Counted from the stretch's first letter, positions 1 to 9,438 are shown. The stretch is DNA of 64,000 nucleotides from Caballeronia cordobensis (GCF_001544575.2 NZ_FCNY02000020.1:62001-126000); one strand, 5' to 3'. Made by a program: numbers and translations. The notes: generated by a model from the letters alone, not told the origin.

Positions 1-1
1 G

Positions 2-1405
2 TCGTCGTCGGCGGCGGACACGCTCGATCCGGCGAAGGGCTCGCTCGGCACCGACTACGCGCGTGGATTCATGTTCTACAGCGGCCTGACCGAACTCGAC
101 AATCATCTCGGCGCGAAGATGGCGCTCGCCGAATCGCTCGAAACGAAGGACGCGACCGTATGGGTCGTGAAGCTGCGCAGCGGCGTGCAGTTCCACGACG
201 GCAAGTCGCTCACGCCGCAGGACGTCATCTACTCGCTGATGCGCCATAAGGACCCGGCGGTCGGCTCGAAGGCGAAGACGCTCGCCGATCAGTTCAAGGA
301 GGTCAAGGCGACCGGCCCGAACGAGCTGACCATCACGTTGACGGGCGCGAACGCCGATCTGCCCGTGATTCTCGCGGACTCGCACTTTCTCATCATCAAG
401 GACGGCACGACGGACTTCAAGACGGCGGTCGGCACGGGCCCGTTCAAGGTCAAGGAATTTGCGCCGGGCGTGCGTACGGTCGGCGTGCGCAACGAGAAGT
501 ACTGGAAGCCGGGGATGCCGCATCTGGACGAGGTGGAACTGATCGGCATCGCGGATGAGCCCGCGCGCGTGAACGCGCTCATATCGGGCGACGTGCAGCT
601 CATCAACGCGGTGAGCGCGCGTTCGACCGAGCGCATCAAGGGCACGCAGGGTTTCGCGGTGCTCGAAACGAAGACCGGCCAGTACACCGATCTCATCATG
701 CGCGACGATGGCGGCATCACCGGCAACGCCGATTTCCGCCGCGGCATGATGTATCTGATGGACCGCGAGCAGATGAGGAAGACGATCTTCCGCGGCTATG
801 GCGCGATCGGCAACGATCAACCGATCGATCCGACCAACAAGTACTACATGACCGGCCTGCCGCAGCGCGCGTTCGATCCCGAGAAGGCGAAGTTCCATTT
901 CCAGAAAGCGAAGGTCGGCAACACGCCGATTCAGTTGTATGCGTCGCCGGCAGCCGAAGGCTCCGTCGAAATGGCCGTGCTGATGCAGCAGGTCGCGCCG
1001 CAGGCGGGCATCAATCTGCAGGTGACCCGCGTGCCGTCCGACGGCTACTGGTCGAACCACTGGATGAAGCATCCGCTCGGTTTCGGCAACATCAACGCGC
1101 GCCCGAGCGCGGACGTGATCTTCACGCAGTTCTTCAAGTCCGACGCGCCGTGGAACGAAGCCAACTGGAAGAGCGCGCAGTTCGATCAACTGCTCGTGAG
1201 CGCGCGCGGCGAGCCGGACGACGCCAAGCGCAAGAAGCTCTACGGCGACATGCAGGAGCTCGTGCACAAGGACGGCGGCATCGGCATTCCGATGTTCCAG
1301 AGCTCGCTCGATGCGCACACGACGAAGCTGAAGGGGCTCGGCGGCATTCCGCTCGCGGGTCTGATGGGCTGGATGTTCGCGGAGAACGTGTGGCTCGACG
1401 CATGA
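2..1405 (+). CDS. ABC transporter substrate-binding protein, family 5 (5' end outside window)
   Basis: Periplasmic binding protein of the oligopeptide/opine/nickel type (SBP_bac_5) that delivers its ligand to the permeases encoded just downstream. The frame is already open at base 2 and reads SSSAADTLDPAKGS before the first ATG at 71; that segment is the usual mature N-terminus of this family, so the signal peptide and true start lie upstream of the window. The family hallmark WVVKLRSGVQFHDGKSL and later GTGPFKV are visible. About 467 codons are present, near the usual 500-540. It heads the 1-8453 operon. The ligand is unknown; the linked dehydrogenase suggests an opine-like or N-substituted amino acid. 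Confidence 0.93.
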   Translation, partial: SSSAADTLDPAKGSLGTDYARGFMFYSGLTELDNHLGAKMALAESLETKDATVWVVKLRSGVQFHDGKSLTPQDVIYSLMRHKDPAVGSKAKTLADQFKEVKATGPNELTITLTGANADLPVILADSHFLIIKDGTTDFKTAVGTGPFKVKEFAPGVRTVGVRNEKYWKPGMPHLDEVELIGIADEPARVNALISGDVQLINAVSARSTERIKGTQGFAVLETKTGQYTDLIMRDDGGITGNADFRRGMMYLMDREQMRKTIFRGYGAIGNDQPIDPTNKYYMTGLPQRAFDPEKAKFHFQKAKVGNTPIQLYASPAAEGSVEMAVLMQQVAPQAGINLQVTRVPSDGYWSNHWMKHPLGFGNINARPSADVIFTQFFKSDAPWNEANWKSAQFDQLLVSARGEPDDAKRKKLYGDMQELVHKDGGIGIPMFQSSLDAHTTKLKGLGGIPLAGLMGWMFAENVWLDA

Positions 1406-1484
1406 ACGTGCTGTAGCACCGGACGCGCGCCGCCGCTTTGCATGGCGGCGCGCGATGACAACCTTCAACGAGAGGCGATATCCG

Positions 1485-2441
1485 ATGAAAGTTCATGCGC
1501 AACGACTCGTCGCCGCGCGCTTCGGCCTCGCGCTGCTCACGCTGCTGATCGTGTCGATGGTGGTGTTCGGCATTACCGGTCTCTTGCCGGGCGATGCCGC
1601 GCAACAGGCGCTCGGCCAGGCCGCGACACCGGAGCAGGTGGAAGCGCTGCGTCATCAGTTCGGCCTCGACCAGCCCGCGATCACGCGTTACATGCAATGG
1701 CTCGTGCATGTCGTGACGGGCAACTTCGGCACGTCGCTGTCGAACAATCTGCCCGTGAGCGAGCTCATCGCCACGCGTCTGCCGAACTCGCTCGTGCTCG
1801 CCGGGCTGACGGCGCTCGTCTCGGTGCCGGTCGCGCTTTTCATCGGCATTGCATCGGCGATGTATCGCGGCTCGCTCTTGGATCGCACGCTCAACGTGCT
1901 CACGCTTTCGACCGTCGCGGTGCCGGAGTTTCTCGTCGCGACCATCGCGGTGCTGATCTTCGCGGTGAAGCTGCGCTGGCTGCCCGCGCTGTCGTATCTC
2001 TCGGATGTGTCGTCGTTCGGCGGGCTCGTGCGCACCTATGCGATGCCCGTGATGACGCTGTGCTGCGTGATCGTCGCGCAGATGGCGCGCATGACGCGCG
2101 CGGCGGTGCTCGATCAGCTCAACGCGTCGTATGTGGAAATGGCGCTGCTCAAGGGCGCGTCGCCCATGCGGATCGTGTTGCGCCACGTGTTGCCGAACAC
2201 CATCGGGCCGATTGCGAACGCGGTCGCGTTGAGTCTCTCGTATCTGTTCGGCGGCGTGGTGATCGTCGAATCGATCTTCAATTATCCCGGTCTCGCGAGC
2301 CTCATGGTCGATGCCGTCACCAATCGCGACATGCCGCTCGTGCAGGGCTGCGTGATGGTGTTCTGCGCGGCCTATCTCGCGCTCGTGCTCATCGCCGATC
2401 TGGCTCAGATCGTCTCCAACCCGAGGCTGCGTCAACGATGA
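1485..2441 (+). CDS. ABC transporter permease, DppB/OppB type
   Basis: Inner-membrane subunit of the family 5 importer, about 318 residues, with several hydrophobic membrane segments. The coupling loop for the ATPase is visible as KGASPMRIVLRHVLPN (EAA motif). I chose the ATG at 1485 because AGAGG at 1471-1475 lies nine bases upstream; an in-frame ATG at 1455 would add ten residues and has no good ribosome binding site. The stop overlaps the next start as ATGA. Confidence 0.93.
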   Translation: MKVHAQRLVAARFGLALLTLLIVSMVVFGITGLLPGDAAQQALGQAATPEQVEALRHQFGLDQPAITRYMQWLVHVVTGNFGTSLSNNLPVSELIATRLPNSLVLAGLTALVSVPVALFIGIASAMYRGSLLDRTLNVLTLSTVAVPEFLVATIAVLIFAVKLRWLPALSYLSDVSSFGGLVRTYAMPVMTLCCVIVAQMARMTRAAVLDQLNASYVEMALLKGASPMRIVLRHVLPNTIGPIANAVALSLSYLFGGVVIVESIFNYPGLASLMVDAVTNRDMPLVQGCVMVFCAAYLALVLIADLAQIVSNPRLRQR

Positions 2442-3370
2442 ATCGGAACGTCACTACTCACGCCACGACCGTGCTATACGACCAGCCACCCGCCGATGCA
2501 CCGCAAGAGCAGGCACCTGTTGCAATCAAGCGCAGCGTGTTGAACCGGCTCGTGCATCGCTTCTCGGTGCTCGGACTGATCGGTCTTTTCATCGTCGTGT
2601 TCTGGCTCGCGGTCGCGTTCGTCGGGCCGGTCGTCGCGCCCTACAAGGGCGGCGCATTCACGTCGACGGAAATCTTCGGCTCGTATAGCGCGGCGCATCT
2701 GCTCGGCACCGATTACCTCGGCCGCGACATGCTGAGCCGCATTCTCTACGGCACGCAATACACGGTCGGGCTCGCGCTCGCATCGACGGTGGCGGCAAGC
2801 GTCATCGGCACCTTCTTCGGGCTGATCGCGGCGGTGTCGGGCCGCTGGGTCGATGAAGTGCTGAGCCGTCTCTTCGATGCGCTCATCTCGATCCCGAGCA
2901 AGATTCTCGCGCTCGTCGTGATCGCGGCCTTCGGCTCATCCATTCCGATGCTGATGATGGTCGCCGCGCTCGCCTACATACCCGGCGCGTTCCGCATCTC
3001 GCGCTCGCTCGCGGTGAACATCATGACGCTCGAATATGTGCAGGTCGCGAAGGCGCGCGGCGAGAAGCTGTTCTACATCGCGCGCGTGGAAGTGCTGCCC
3101 AACATGATTCATCCGATGCTCGCGGATTTCGGCCTGCGCTTCGTGTTCATCGTGCTGCTGCTCTCCGGGCTGAGCTTTCTCGGTCTCGGCGTGCAGCCGC
3201 CGAACGCGGACTGGGGCTCGCTCGTGCGCGAGAACATCGGCGGCCTGGCCGAAGGCGCGCCCGCCGTGCTGATGCCCGCGGTCGCGATCGCGACGCTCAC
3301 GGTCGGCGTCAATCTGCTCATCGACAGTCTGCGTCGTCATGGCGCGCGTTCGCATGGAGGCGGCCAATGA
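2438..3370 (+). CDS. ABC transporter permease, DppC/OppC type
   Basis: Second membrane subunit of the importer, about 310 residues. It has a polar N-terminal cytoplasmic stretch of roughly 40 residues before the first membrane helix, as is usual for DppC. Family motifs include HLLGTDYLGRDMLSRILYGT and the C-terminal SGLSFLGLGVQPPNADWG; the EAA loop is ARGEKLFYIARVEVLPN. Translation is coupled on both sides: its ATG overlaps the previous stop, and its stop overlaps the ATPase start at 3367. Confidence 0.94.
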   Translation: MNRNVTTHATTVLYDQPPADAPQEQAPVAIKRSVLNRLVHRFSVLGLIGLFIVVFWLAVAFVGPVVAPYKGGAFTSTEIFGSYSAAHLLGTDYLGRDMLSRILYGTQYTVGLALASTVAASVIGTFFGLIAAVSGRWVDEVLSRLFDALISIPSKILALVVIAAFGSSIPMLMMVAALAYIPGAFRISRSLAVNIMTLEYVQVAKARGEKLFYIARVEVLPNMIHPMLADFGLRFVFIVLLLSGLSFLGLGVQPPNADWGSLVRENIGGLAEGAPAVLMPAVAIATLTVGVNLLIDSLRRHGARSHGGGQ

Positions 3371-5196
3371 ACATGATCGAAGTGAAAGGCCTGCGCGTCG
3401 TCGCGGGGCACGCGCCGGACCCGGTCGTCGAGATCGTGAAGAGCGTCGATTTCACGGTGAAAAAAGGTGAGGTGCTCGCGCTGATCGGCGAATCGGGATC
3501 GGGCAAGACGACCATCGCGCTGTCGCTGCTCGGGCACGCGCGCAACGGTTGTTCGATTGCGGGCGGCTCGGTGAAGATCGGCGATACCGACGTGCTCGCG
3601 CTCGACGAAAAAGGCCGCCGCGCATTGCGCGCGCGCACGGTCGCCTATGTGGCGCAGAGCGCCTCGGCGGGCTTCAATCCCGCGCGCACGATCATGGATC
3701 AGGTGACGGAGCCGGCGCTGCTGCATAAGCTCTTGAGCGCTTCCGCGGCGAGAGAGAAGGCCATTGGCCTCTTTCGCGCGCTCGCGCTGCCGAATCCGGA
3801 AAGCATCGGCGACCGTTATCCGCATCAGGTCTCGGGCGGCCAGTTGCAGCGTCTGATGGCGGCGATGGCGCTCATCACCGATCCCGCTGTCGTCGTGTTC
3901 GACGAACCCACGACCGCGCTCGACGTGACCACGCAGATCGAAGTGCTCGCGGCATTCAAGGGCGTGGTGCGCGAGTTGGGCACGACGGCCGTGTACGTCT
4001 CGCACGATCTCGCCGTGGTCGCGCAGATGGCGGATCGCATCGTGGTATTGAACGGCGGCCGCGTGCGCGAGAACGGCGCGACCGCGCAAGTGCTCGATGC
4101 GCCCGCCGACGATTACACGCGCGAGCTGCTCGCGGCGACGCGCCGCCCGGAAGTCGCGATTAATACGGATAACGAATCGAATAGAGCGCCGCTGCTGGAG
4201 ATTCGCAACCTGAGCGCAGGCTATGGCCGCATCGATGCCGACGGCGTGCCCGCCGTGCGCGTGCTCGACGACGTGAGCCTGAAGATCGCGCGCGGCGCGA
4301 CGCTCGGCGTGATCGGCGAATCGGGCTCGGGCAAGACGACGCTCGCGCGCGTGATCGCGGGCCTCGTCGATCGCGCGCGCGGCGACGTGCTGCTCGACGG
4401 CAAGCCCTTGCCCGCGAAGTTGTCGGAGCGCACGCTCGATCAATACCGGCGTGTGCAGATCGTGTTTCAGAACGCCGATACCGCGTTGAATCCGAGCCGC
4501 ACCATCGCCGATATTCTCGCGCGCCCGATGAATTTCTATCACGGCCTGCGCGGTCCCGCCGCCAACAAGCGCATGCTCGAACTGCTCGATCTGGTGAAGC
4601 TGCCCGCATCGATCGCGAAGCGCCAGCCTGGCGGTTTGTCGGGCGGACAGAAGCAGCGCGTGAATCTCGCGCGCGCGCTGGCGGCGAATCCCGAGCTCAT
4701 TCTCTGCGACGAAGTGACGTCCGCGCTCGATACGGTCGTCGGCGCGGCGATCCTCGATCTGCTCGCGGAACTGCGCCGCGAGCTGAAGGTGTCGTACATG
4801 TTCATCAGCCACGACATATCGACGGTGCGCGCCATCTGCGATGAAGTCATCGTGCTGTATGCGGGGCAGTGCGTGGAAGCGGGTCAGCGCGAGGCGCTTT
4901 CGCATCCGCCGTATCACCCGTACACGGGGCTGCTCGTCGATTCGGTGCCCGCGCTGCGCCCCGGCTGGCTCGATTCGCGCCGCGCCACGGCGCTCGCCGC
5001 ATTGCCCGCGCTCGGGCCGGAAAGCGATGCGCGCGAACTGTGCAGCTTCCGTTCGCGCTGCGCCGCGCGCATCGACGGCAAGTGCAACGTCACGCCGCCC
5101 GCGAAGAAGACCTTGCCTTCGGGCGCGGAGATTCTGTGCCATCACAGCGCCGCCGATCTCGCGCGCATGCAGTCGACGGATACGGTGACGGCATGA
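3367..5196 (+). CDS. ABC transporter ATP-binding protein, fused DppD-DppF type
   Basis: A 609-residue protein with two complete nucleotide-binding domains in one chain, so it can replace the DppD/DppF pair. Each half has a Walker A (GESGSGKTT, near residues 39 and 317), a signature motif (VSGGQLQR and LSGGQKQR) and a Walker B (VVFDEPTTALD and LILCDEVTSALD). The C-terminus carries the Cys-containing oligopeptide-type extension (CSFRSRC...CNV). It powers the importer encoded at 2-3370 and overlaps the next gene by ATGA. Confidence 0.95.
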   Translation: MNMIEVKGLRVVAGHAPDPVVEIVKSVDFTVKKGEVLALIGESGSGKTTIALSLLGHARNGCSIAGGSVKIGDTDVLALDEKGRRALRARTVAYVAQSASAGFNPARTIMDQVTEPALLHKLLSASAAREKAIGLFRALALPNPESIGDRYPHQVSGGQLQRLMAAMALITDPAVVVFDEPTTALDVTTQIEVLAAFKGVVRELGTTAVYVSHDLAVVAQMADRIVVLNGGRVRENGATAQVLDAPADDYTRELLAATRRPEVAINTDNESNRAPLLEIRNLSAGYGRIDADGVPAVRVLDDVSLKIARGATLGVIGESGSGKTTLARVIAGLVDRARGDVLLDGKPLPAKLSERTLDQYRRVQIVFQNADTALNPSRTIADILARPMNFYHGLRGPAANKRMLELLDLVKLPASIAKRQPGGLSGGQKQRVNLARALAANPELILCDEVTSALDTVVGAAILDLLAELRRELKVSYMFISHDISTVRAICDEVIVLYAGQCVEAGQREALSHPPYHPYTGLLVDSVPALRPGWLDSRRATALAALPALGPESDARELCSFRSRCAARIDGKCNVTPPAKKTLPSGAEILCHHSAADLARMQSTDTVTA

Positions 5197-5504
5197 GCGG
5201 ACGCTTCGTCAGAGTCGCGGAACAAGGACGCAGGACGTTCGAGATCGTCATCGACGGCCAGCGCGCGCTCGCAGCCGAAGGCGATACCTTGATGGTCGCT
5301 CTGCTGACATCGCAACACGACTTGCGCGACTCCGAATTCGGCGATGGCCGCCGCGCGGGTTTCTGCGTCATGGGCGCATGCCAGGATTGCTGGGTGTGGA
5401 CGGCAGACGGCGAACGCGTGCGCGCCTGCACGACGCAAGCGCTCGAAGGCATGTCCGTCGTCACGCGTCTTGCGCAAACGGAGGGCGTATGGCCGCGACC
5501 GTGA
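5193..5504 (+). CDS. (2Fe-2S)-binding small subunit of an opine oxidase/hydroxyproline-dehydrogenase-type complex
   Basis: A 103-residue ferredoxin-like subunit. The cluster-binding signature GFCVMGACQDCWV supplies three cysteines, and a fourth is in RACTTQA. In known relatives (D-hydroxyproline dehydrogenase, opine oxidase and HcnA-type proteins) the small subunit passes electrons between two flavoprotein subunits, which are the next two genes here. The start is set by ATGA overlap with the ATPase gene, and the stop lies 16 bases inside the next gene. A closely similar subunit is at 33301-33591. Confidence 0.9.
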   Translation: MSGRFVRVAEQGRRTFEIVIDGQRALAAEGDTLMVALLTSQHDLRDSEFGDGRRAGFCVMGACQDCWVWTADGERVRACTTQALEGMSVVTRLAQTEGVWPRP

Positions 5505-6874
5505 TCGTGATCGGCGCGGGTCCGGCAGGCGTGCGCGCGGCGCAGGCGCTGGCCGAGGCGGGCTTGCGCCCCGTCGTTATCGACGAAGGCAGAAGGGACG
5601 GCGGGCAGATTTATCGCCGGCAACCCGAAGGATTCACGCGCACGTACGAAACGCTGTACGGCACGGAAGCCGGGCGCGCGCATGCGTTGCATCGCGACTT
5701 CGATGCGTTGCGCGCGAAGATCGACTACATGCCCGATACGCTCGTGTGGAACATCGAGCCGAACGCCGTGCACGTGATGAACGGCACGCGTCATCGCAAG
5801 CTCGCCTTCGATGCGCTCATCGTCTGCAGCGGCGCGACCGATCGGCTGATGCCCGTGCCCGGCTGGCATCGCGCGGGCGCGTATAGCCTCGGCGGCGCGC
5901 AGGTCGCGCTGAAATCGCAGGGCTGCGCGATCGGCTCGCGCGTCGTGATGATGGGCACGGGACCGCTGCTCTATCTCGTCGCCGCGCAATACGTGAAGGC
6001 GGGCGCGACGGTGAGCGCGGTGCTGGATACATCGACGTTCGCCGAACGCTTGCGCGCGTTGCCGCAACTGCTCGCGATTCCATCGGCGCTGAAGAAAGGC
6101 ATGGCGTTGATGCGCGTGCTAAAGGAGGCGCGCGTGCCGGTTCATCGCGGCATCGTGCCGGTCGAGATCGAAGGCTCGCCCGAACATGGCGTGCAAGGCG
6201 TGCGCGTCAGGCAGGCCGATGGCGCGATGCTGCATGTGCCGTGCGATGCCGTCGCGCTCGGCTATCACCTGCGCTCCGAAACGCAGCTCGCCGATCTCGC
6301 GGGCTGCGAATTCCGCTTCGATCATGCGTTGCAGCAGTGGCTCCCCATCGCCGACGAAGATGGCCGCAGCAACGTGAAAGACGTCTATCTCGCGGGCGAC
6401 GGCGCGCGCGTGCGTGGCGCCGACGCGGCCGAACGCGCGGGCAGGCTCGCCGCATTGGCGGCGCTGAAAGACCTGAGCCTGCCGCACGACACCGCCGAAG
6501 CGAACCGCTTGCGCACGCAGCTCAGCCGCTATACGCGCTTCGCCGCGGGTTTGCGCACGGCGTTTCCGTGGCCCGCGCGTTTCGCCGCCGCGTTGCCGGA
6601 CGAAACGATCGTGTGCCGCTGCGAAGCGATTACGGCGGGCGAGTTGAGACGCGTCGTCAACGAGATGGGCGCGAAGGAAGCGAATCGTGCGAAGGCGTTT
6701 TCGCGCGTCGGCATGGGGCGGTGCCAGGGCCGCTTCTGTGCGCATGCGGGCGCGGAAGTCATCGCTGCCGAAGCGCGCGTGCCGCTCGAAGCGGTGGGCC
6801 GCCTGCGCGGGCAGGCGCCCGTCAAACCGTTGCCGATGGCGCTCGCGCCGCACGACATGGAGACGAGCGAATGA
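5489..6874 (+). CDS. FAD/NAD(P)-dependent oxidoreductase with C-terminal [2Fe-2S] domain (alpha-type subunit)
   Basis: About 461 residues. The N-terminal dinucleotide-binding motif is VIVIGAGPAGVRAAQAL, followed by GGQIYRR. A second motif, MGTGPLLYL, lies mid-protein. The C-terminus has a BFD-like cluster domain with C-R-C-E and GMGRCQGRFC. This architecture is that of the large subunit of opine oxidases (OoxA/NoxA), HcnB and D-hydroxyproline dehydrogenase. The start at 5489 was chosen because the Rossmann motif begins there and GGAG lies just upstream. It probably transfers electrons from substrate oxidised by the 6871 product. Confidence 0.92.
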   Translation: MAATVIVIGAGPAGVRAAQALAEAGLRPVVIDEGRRDGGQIYRRQPEGFTRTYETLYGTEAGRAHALHRDFDALRAKIDYMPDTLVWNIEPNAVHVMNGTRHRKLAFDALIVCSGATDRLMPVPGWHRAGAYSLGGAQVALKSQGCAIGSRVVMMGTGPLLYLVAAQYVKAGATVSAVLDTSTFAERLRALPQLLAIPSALKKGMALMRVLKEARVPVHRGIVPVEIEGSPEHGVQGVRVRQADGAMLHVPCDAVALGYHLRSETQLADLAGCEFRFDHALQQWLPIADEDGRSNVKDVYLAGDGARVRGADAAERAGRLAALAALKDLSLPHDTAEANRLRTQLSRYTRFAAGLRTAFPWPARFAAALPDETIVCRCEAITAGELRRVVNEMGAKEANRAKAFSRVGMGRCQGRFCAHAGAEVIAAEARVPLEAVGRLRGQAPVKPLPMALAPHDMETSE

Positions 6875-8040
6875 GCGAGCGCGCCGATGTGATCGTGATA
6901 GGCGGCGGCATCGTCGGCACGACGACCGCTTTCTTTCTGAGCCGCCGCAAGCGCTCCGTGATTCTGCTCGAACGCGGCCTGACCGGACAGCAGGCGAGCG
7001 GCGTGAACTTCGGCGGCGTGCGCCGTCAGGGACGCGCGCTCGAACAACTCGCGATGTCCAACCGTGCGCTCGAAACGTGGCGGCATGCGCGCGAATGGCT
7101 CGGCGAGGATGTCGAGTTCCTGCCTTCGGGTCATACGCGCGTGTGCTATCACGCGCACGACGCCGAATACTTTCATCGCTATGCTGCCGATGCGCGCGCT
7201 TATGGCCTCGATCTCGACGTGCTCGAAGGCGCCGCGATGTTCAGGCGCTTTCCGTTTCTCGGGCGCGATGTGCTTGCCGCATCGATCTCGCCGCTCGATG
7301 GCCACGCGAACCCGCGTCTCGCCGCGCCCGCTTTCGGACGCGCGGCGGCACGGCTTGGCGCGCGCATCGTCGAGAATGCGGACGTGGTGCGCGTGGAAAA
7401 GGAAGCGGGCGGCTTTCGCGTGGAAAGCGCGGCGGGCGACGTGTATCGCGCGGAGCAAGTGCTGATTTGCGCGGGCGCATGGGCCAACCTGTTATCGACG
7501 CAATTCGGCGAACCGGTGCCGCTCATGGCGCGCGGCCCGCAGATGGCCGTGACCGAACCCGTGCCCTACGTGTTCCCGTTTTCGATGGGCGTGTACACGT
7601 CGATCAAGGCAGAAAGCGTCTATTTCCGGCAGATTCCGCGCGGCAATATCGTGCTGGGCGGCGGCCCGCCCGGTCCCGCGAATGCCGATACGCGGCGCGC
7701 ATCCGTGCTGCCGGAACACACCGTCGCGCAGATGGCGCAGTTCCGCCGCATGGTTCCCGCGATGCGTCCGCTGCATGTAATTCGCGTATGGAGCGGCGTG
7801 GAAAGTTATCTGCCGGATTCGGAGCCGGTTATCGGCCCGAGTTCGAAAGTCGATGGCTTGTTCTATGCGTTCGGCTTCTCCGGCTCGGGATTTCAGATCG
7901 GTCCCGGCGTGGGCGAAACGCTTGCCGAACTGCTCGATACCGGCAGCACGCCGATCGATCTCGCCTCGTTTTCCATCAGACGATTTCAACGCGCAACGTC
8001 GACGAACCCTGAAATCGTCACATCCGAGACTTCGCCATGA
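6871..8040 (+). CDS. FAD-dependent amine/amino-acid dehydrogenase, DadA/OoxB type (beta-type subunit)
   Basis: A 389-residue DAO-family flavoprotein. VIVIGGGIVGTTTAFFL binds FAD, QQASGVNFGGVRRQGR follows, and the C-terminal FAD contact region GLFYAFGFSGSGFQIGPGVG is intact. It is the presumed site of substrate C-N oxidation in the three-subunit complex with the 5193 and 5489 products. It overlaps both neighbours by ATGA. The paralogue at 30745-31890 keeps the same motifs beside an unrelated importer, so the two complexes probably act on related but different substrates. Confidence 0.91.
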   Translation: MSERADVIVIGGGIVGTTTAFFLSRRKRSVILLERGLTGQQASGVNFGGVRRQGRALEQLAMSNRALETWRHAREWLGEDVEFLPSGHTRVCYHAHDAEYFHRYAADARAYGLDLDVLEGAAMFRRFPFLGRDVLAASISPLDGHANPRLAAPAFGRAAARLGARIVENADVVRVEKEAGGFRVESAAGDVYRAEQVLICAGAWANLLSTQFGEPVPLMARGPQMAVTEPVPYVFPFSMGVYTSIKAESVYFRQIPRGNIVLGGGPPGPANADTRRASVLPEHTVAQMAQFRRMVPAMRPLHVIRVWSGVESYLPDSEPVIGPSSKVDGLFYAFGFSGSGFQIGPGVGETLAELLDTGSTPIDLASFSIRRFQRATSTNPEIVTSETSP

Positions 8041-8453
8041 GTCAAGCCAATCTCGTCGACGCGCTCGCCTATATCGAAGCCAATTTCGACAAGACCGTGA
8101 GTCTCGCGCAACTCGCGGATCTTTCGGCGCTGAGCGTATCGCGTTTCGCGACCGTGTTTCGCGAGCAATTCGGGTTGTCGCCGTATAAGTACTTGTGCGA
8201 ATTGCGCGTGCGCCGGGCGCAAACGCTCTTGCTCGCGGGCGTGCCGGGCTCCGTCGTCGCGTCGGAAGTGGGCTTCTTCGATCAGAGTCATCTGGCGCGG
8301 CATTTCAAGCGGCTATGCGGCGTGACGCCGAGCGCATTCGTCGAGCGAGCGCGCAAGAAAGCGCGCTCAGCCGAGCTCGATGCCGGTCTGATGAAGCGCG
8401 TCGCGCAAGCCGAGCCGCGGATACTGGCTTTCGACGATGCGCATGTCGCTTAG
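8037..8453 (+). CDS. AraC-family regulator, DNA-binding domain only
   Basis: A 138-residue protein that is almost only the two helix-turn-helix units of AraC (residues about 5-105: FDKTVSLAQLADLSALSVSRF and later VASEVGFFDQSHLARHFKRLCGVTPSAF). There is no ligand-binding domain, so it may be constitutive, act with a partner or respond through its own dosage. It is translationally coupled (ATGA) to the dehydrogenase gene, so it probably controls this catabolic operon. Its last 87 bases overlap the convergent LysR gene. Confidence 0.88.
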   Translation: MSQANLVDALAYIEANFDKTVSLAQLADLSALSVSRFATVFREQFGLSPYKYLCELRVRRAQTLLLAGVPGSVVASEVGFFDQSHLARHFKRLCGVTPSAFVERARKKARSAELDAGLMKRVAQAEPRILAFDDAHVA

Positions 8454-9338
8454 CGCTTCCTGAATGATCCACGCGCGCACGGCGGCGACGATGGGCCGCA
8501 CGGGCTGATTCGGCGGCGTGAGCAGGCAGCAGCGGCGGCTCGTGACGATCAGCTCTTCTTCGGCCGGCACGAGCGTGCCTTGCGCGAGCCAGTGCGAGGT
8601 CACGTTGAGCCAGCCGAGCGCGATGCCCTGGCCGAGCAGCGCCGCCTGCACGACGATCGCGTAATCGTTGAAGCTCAGCATGCCGGCCGCGTGGCGCTCT
8701 TTCTTCGCAAACGCATGAAAACGTTCGTGCCAGCCGCGCTCTTCGTCGTCCATGACGATGACGGTATCGCCATGCGCGCGTCCTTCCTCGGTCCGCGCGG
8801 TTTCGTGATAACGCGGATTGGAAAGCGGCAGCAGCATTTCGGGCATGACGAGCACGGCGTACTCGTCGATCTCTTCATCGTGCAGAAAGCGCATGCCGAG
8901 ATCGACATCGACGAGCGGCCCGCCTATGCGCCCCGATATCAGCTGAAAGCGCAAATCGACCGAAGGAAACGCCTGATTCAGCCGGCTCATGCGCGGCATC
9001 AGCCAGTGCGTCGTAAAGCCGGTGGAAACGGACAGCGTGACGGTTTCGATGCCGGTCGCGCGCGCCTCGATTTCACGGATCGCGCTTTCTATGCCGCTAA
9101 AGCCTTCCGATATCTTGTGATAGAGAATCTTGCCGCTTTCCGTCAGTTCGATACCGCCGTGCACGCGCTCGAAAAGCCGCACGCCGATATGGTCTTCCAT
9201 GCGCGCGAGCATGCGGCTGACGGCCGGCTGACTGACATAAAGCTCCTGCGCGGCACGCGTGAAATTACCGCAGCGCGCAGCGGCTTCGAATACGAAAAGC
9301 GCGTTCGCGCTCGGCAGTTTTCTGCGAAGGTTTGGCAT
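8367..9338 (-). CDS. LysR-family transcriptional regulator
   Basis: A 323-residue LTTR with an N-terminal helix-turn-helix (FEAAARCGNFTRAAQELYVSQPAVSRMLARME) and the effector-binding half after residue 90. Its N-terminus (LPSANALFVFEAAARCGNFTRAA) is of the GcvA/TrpI type. It is divergent from the polyamine-type transporter operon starting at 9439, which it probably regulates from the 100-base interval between them. Its 3' end overlaps the AraC gene on the opposite strand. Confidence 0.92.
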   Translation of the reverse strand: MPNLRRKLPSANALFVFEAAARCGNFTRAAQELYVSQPAVSRMLARMEDHIGVRLFERVHGGIELTESGKILYHKISEGFSGIESAIREIEARATGIETVTLSVSTGFTTHWLMPRMSRLNQAFPSVDLRFQLISGRIGGPLVDVDLGMRFLHDEEIDEYAVLVMPEMLLPLSNPRYHETARTEEGRAHGDTVIVMDDEERGWHERFHAFAKKERHAAGMLSFNDYAIVVQAALLGQGIALGWLNVTSHWLAQGTLVPAEEELIVTSRRCCLLTPPNQPVRPIVAAVRAWIIQEALSDMRIVESQYPRLGLRDALHQTGIELG

Positions 9339-9357
9339 GACTTCATGTTATGCCCGA

Positions 9358-9370
9358 TCCAACAATTTTG
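9358..9370. promoter_or_regulatory. Candidate operator in the LysR/ABC divergent region
   Basis: The 10-mer TCCAACAATT (9358-9367), followed by TTGGAATTGCC, sits between the LysR gene and the 9439 operon and contains CCAA-N5-TTGG. The same 10-mer recurs on the other strand at 18713-18722, upstream of the binding-protein gene of what looks like the same transport system. This makes it a candidate shared operator. Evidence is sequence recurrence only. Confidence 0.4.
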
Positions 9371-9438
9371 GAATTGCCGTCAAAAACTTCGCGACTTAGT
9401 ATTTTCCCAACCTCTCCTTTTTCGATGAGACGAACGTC

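Noticed and set aside
3337-5145. A long minus-strand open frame opposite the fused ABC ATPase
   Set aside because: Arg/His/Ala-rich shadow of a gene with complete Walker and signature motifs. The same holds for 1134-2435 (-), 16019-17044 (+), 20046-22346 (+) and 23291-24748 (+).
5193-8040. hcnABC hydrogen cyanide synthase
   Set aside because: Subunit architecture is shared with HCN synthase, but co-transcription with an opine/peptide importer and an AraC regulator fits an opine- or hydroxyproline-type dehydrogenase better.
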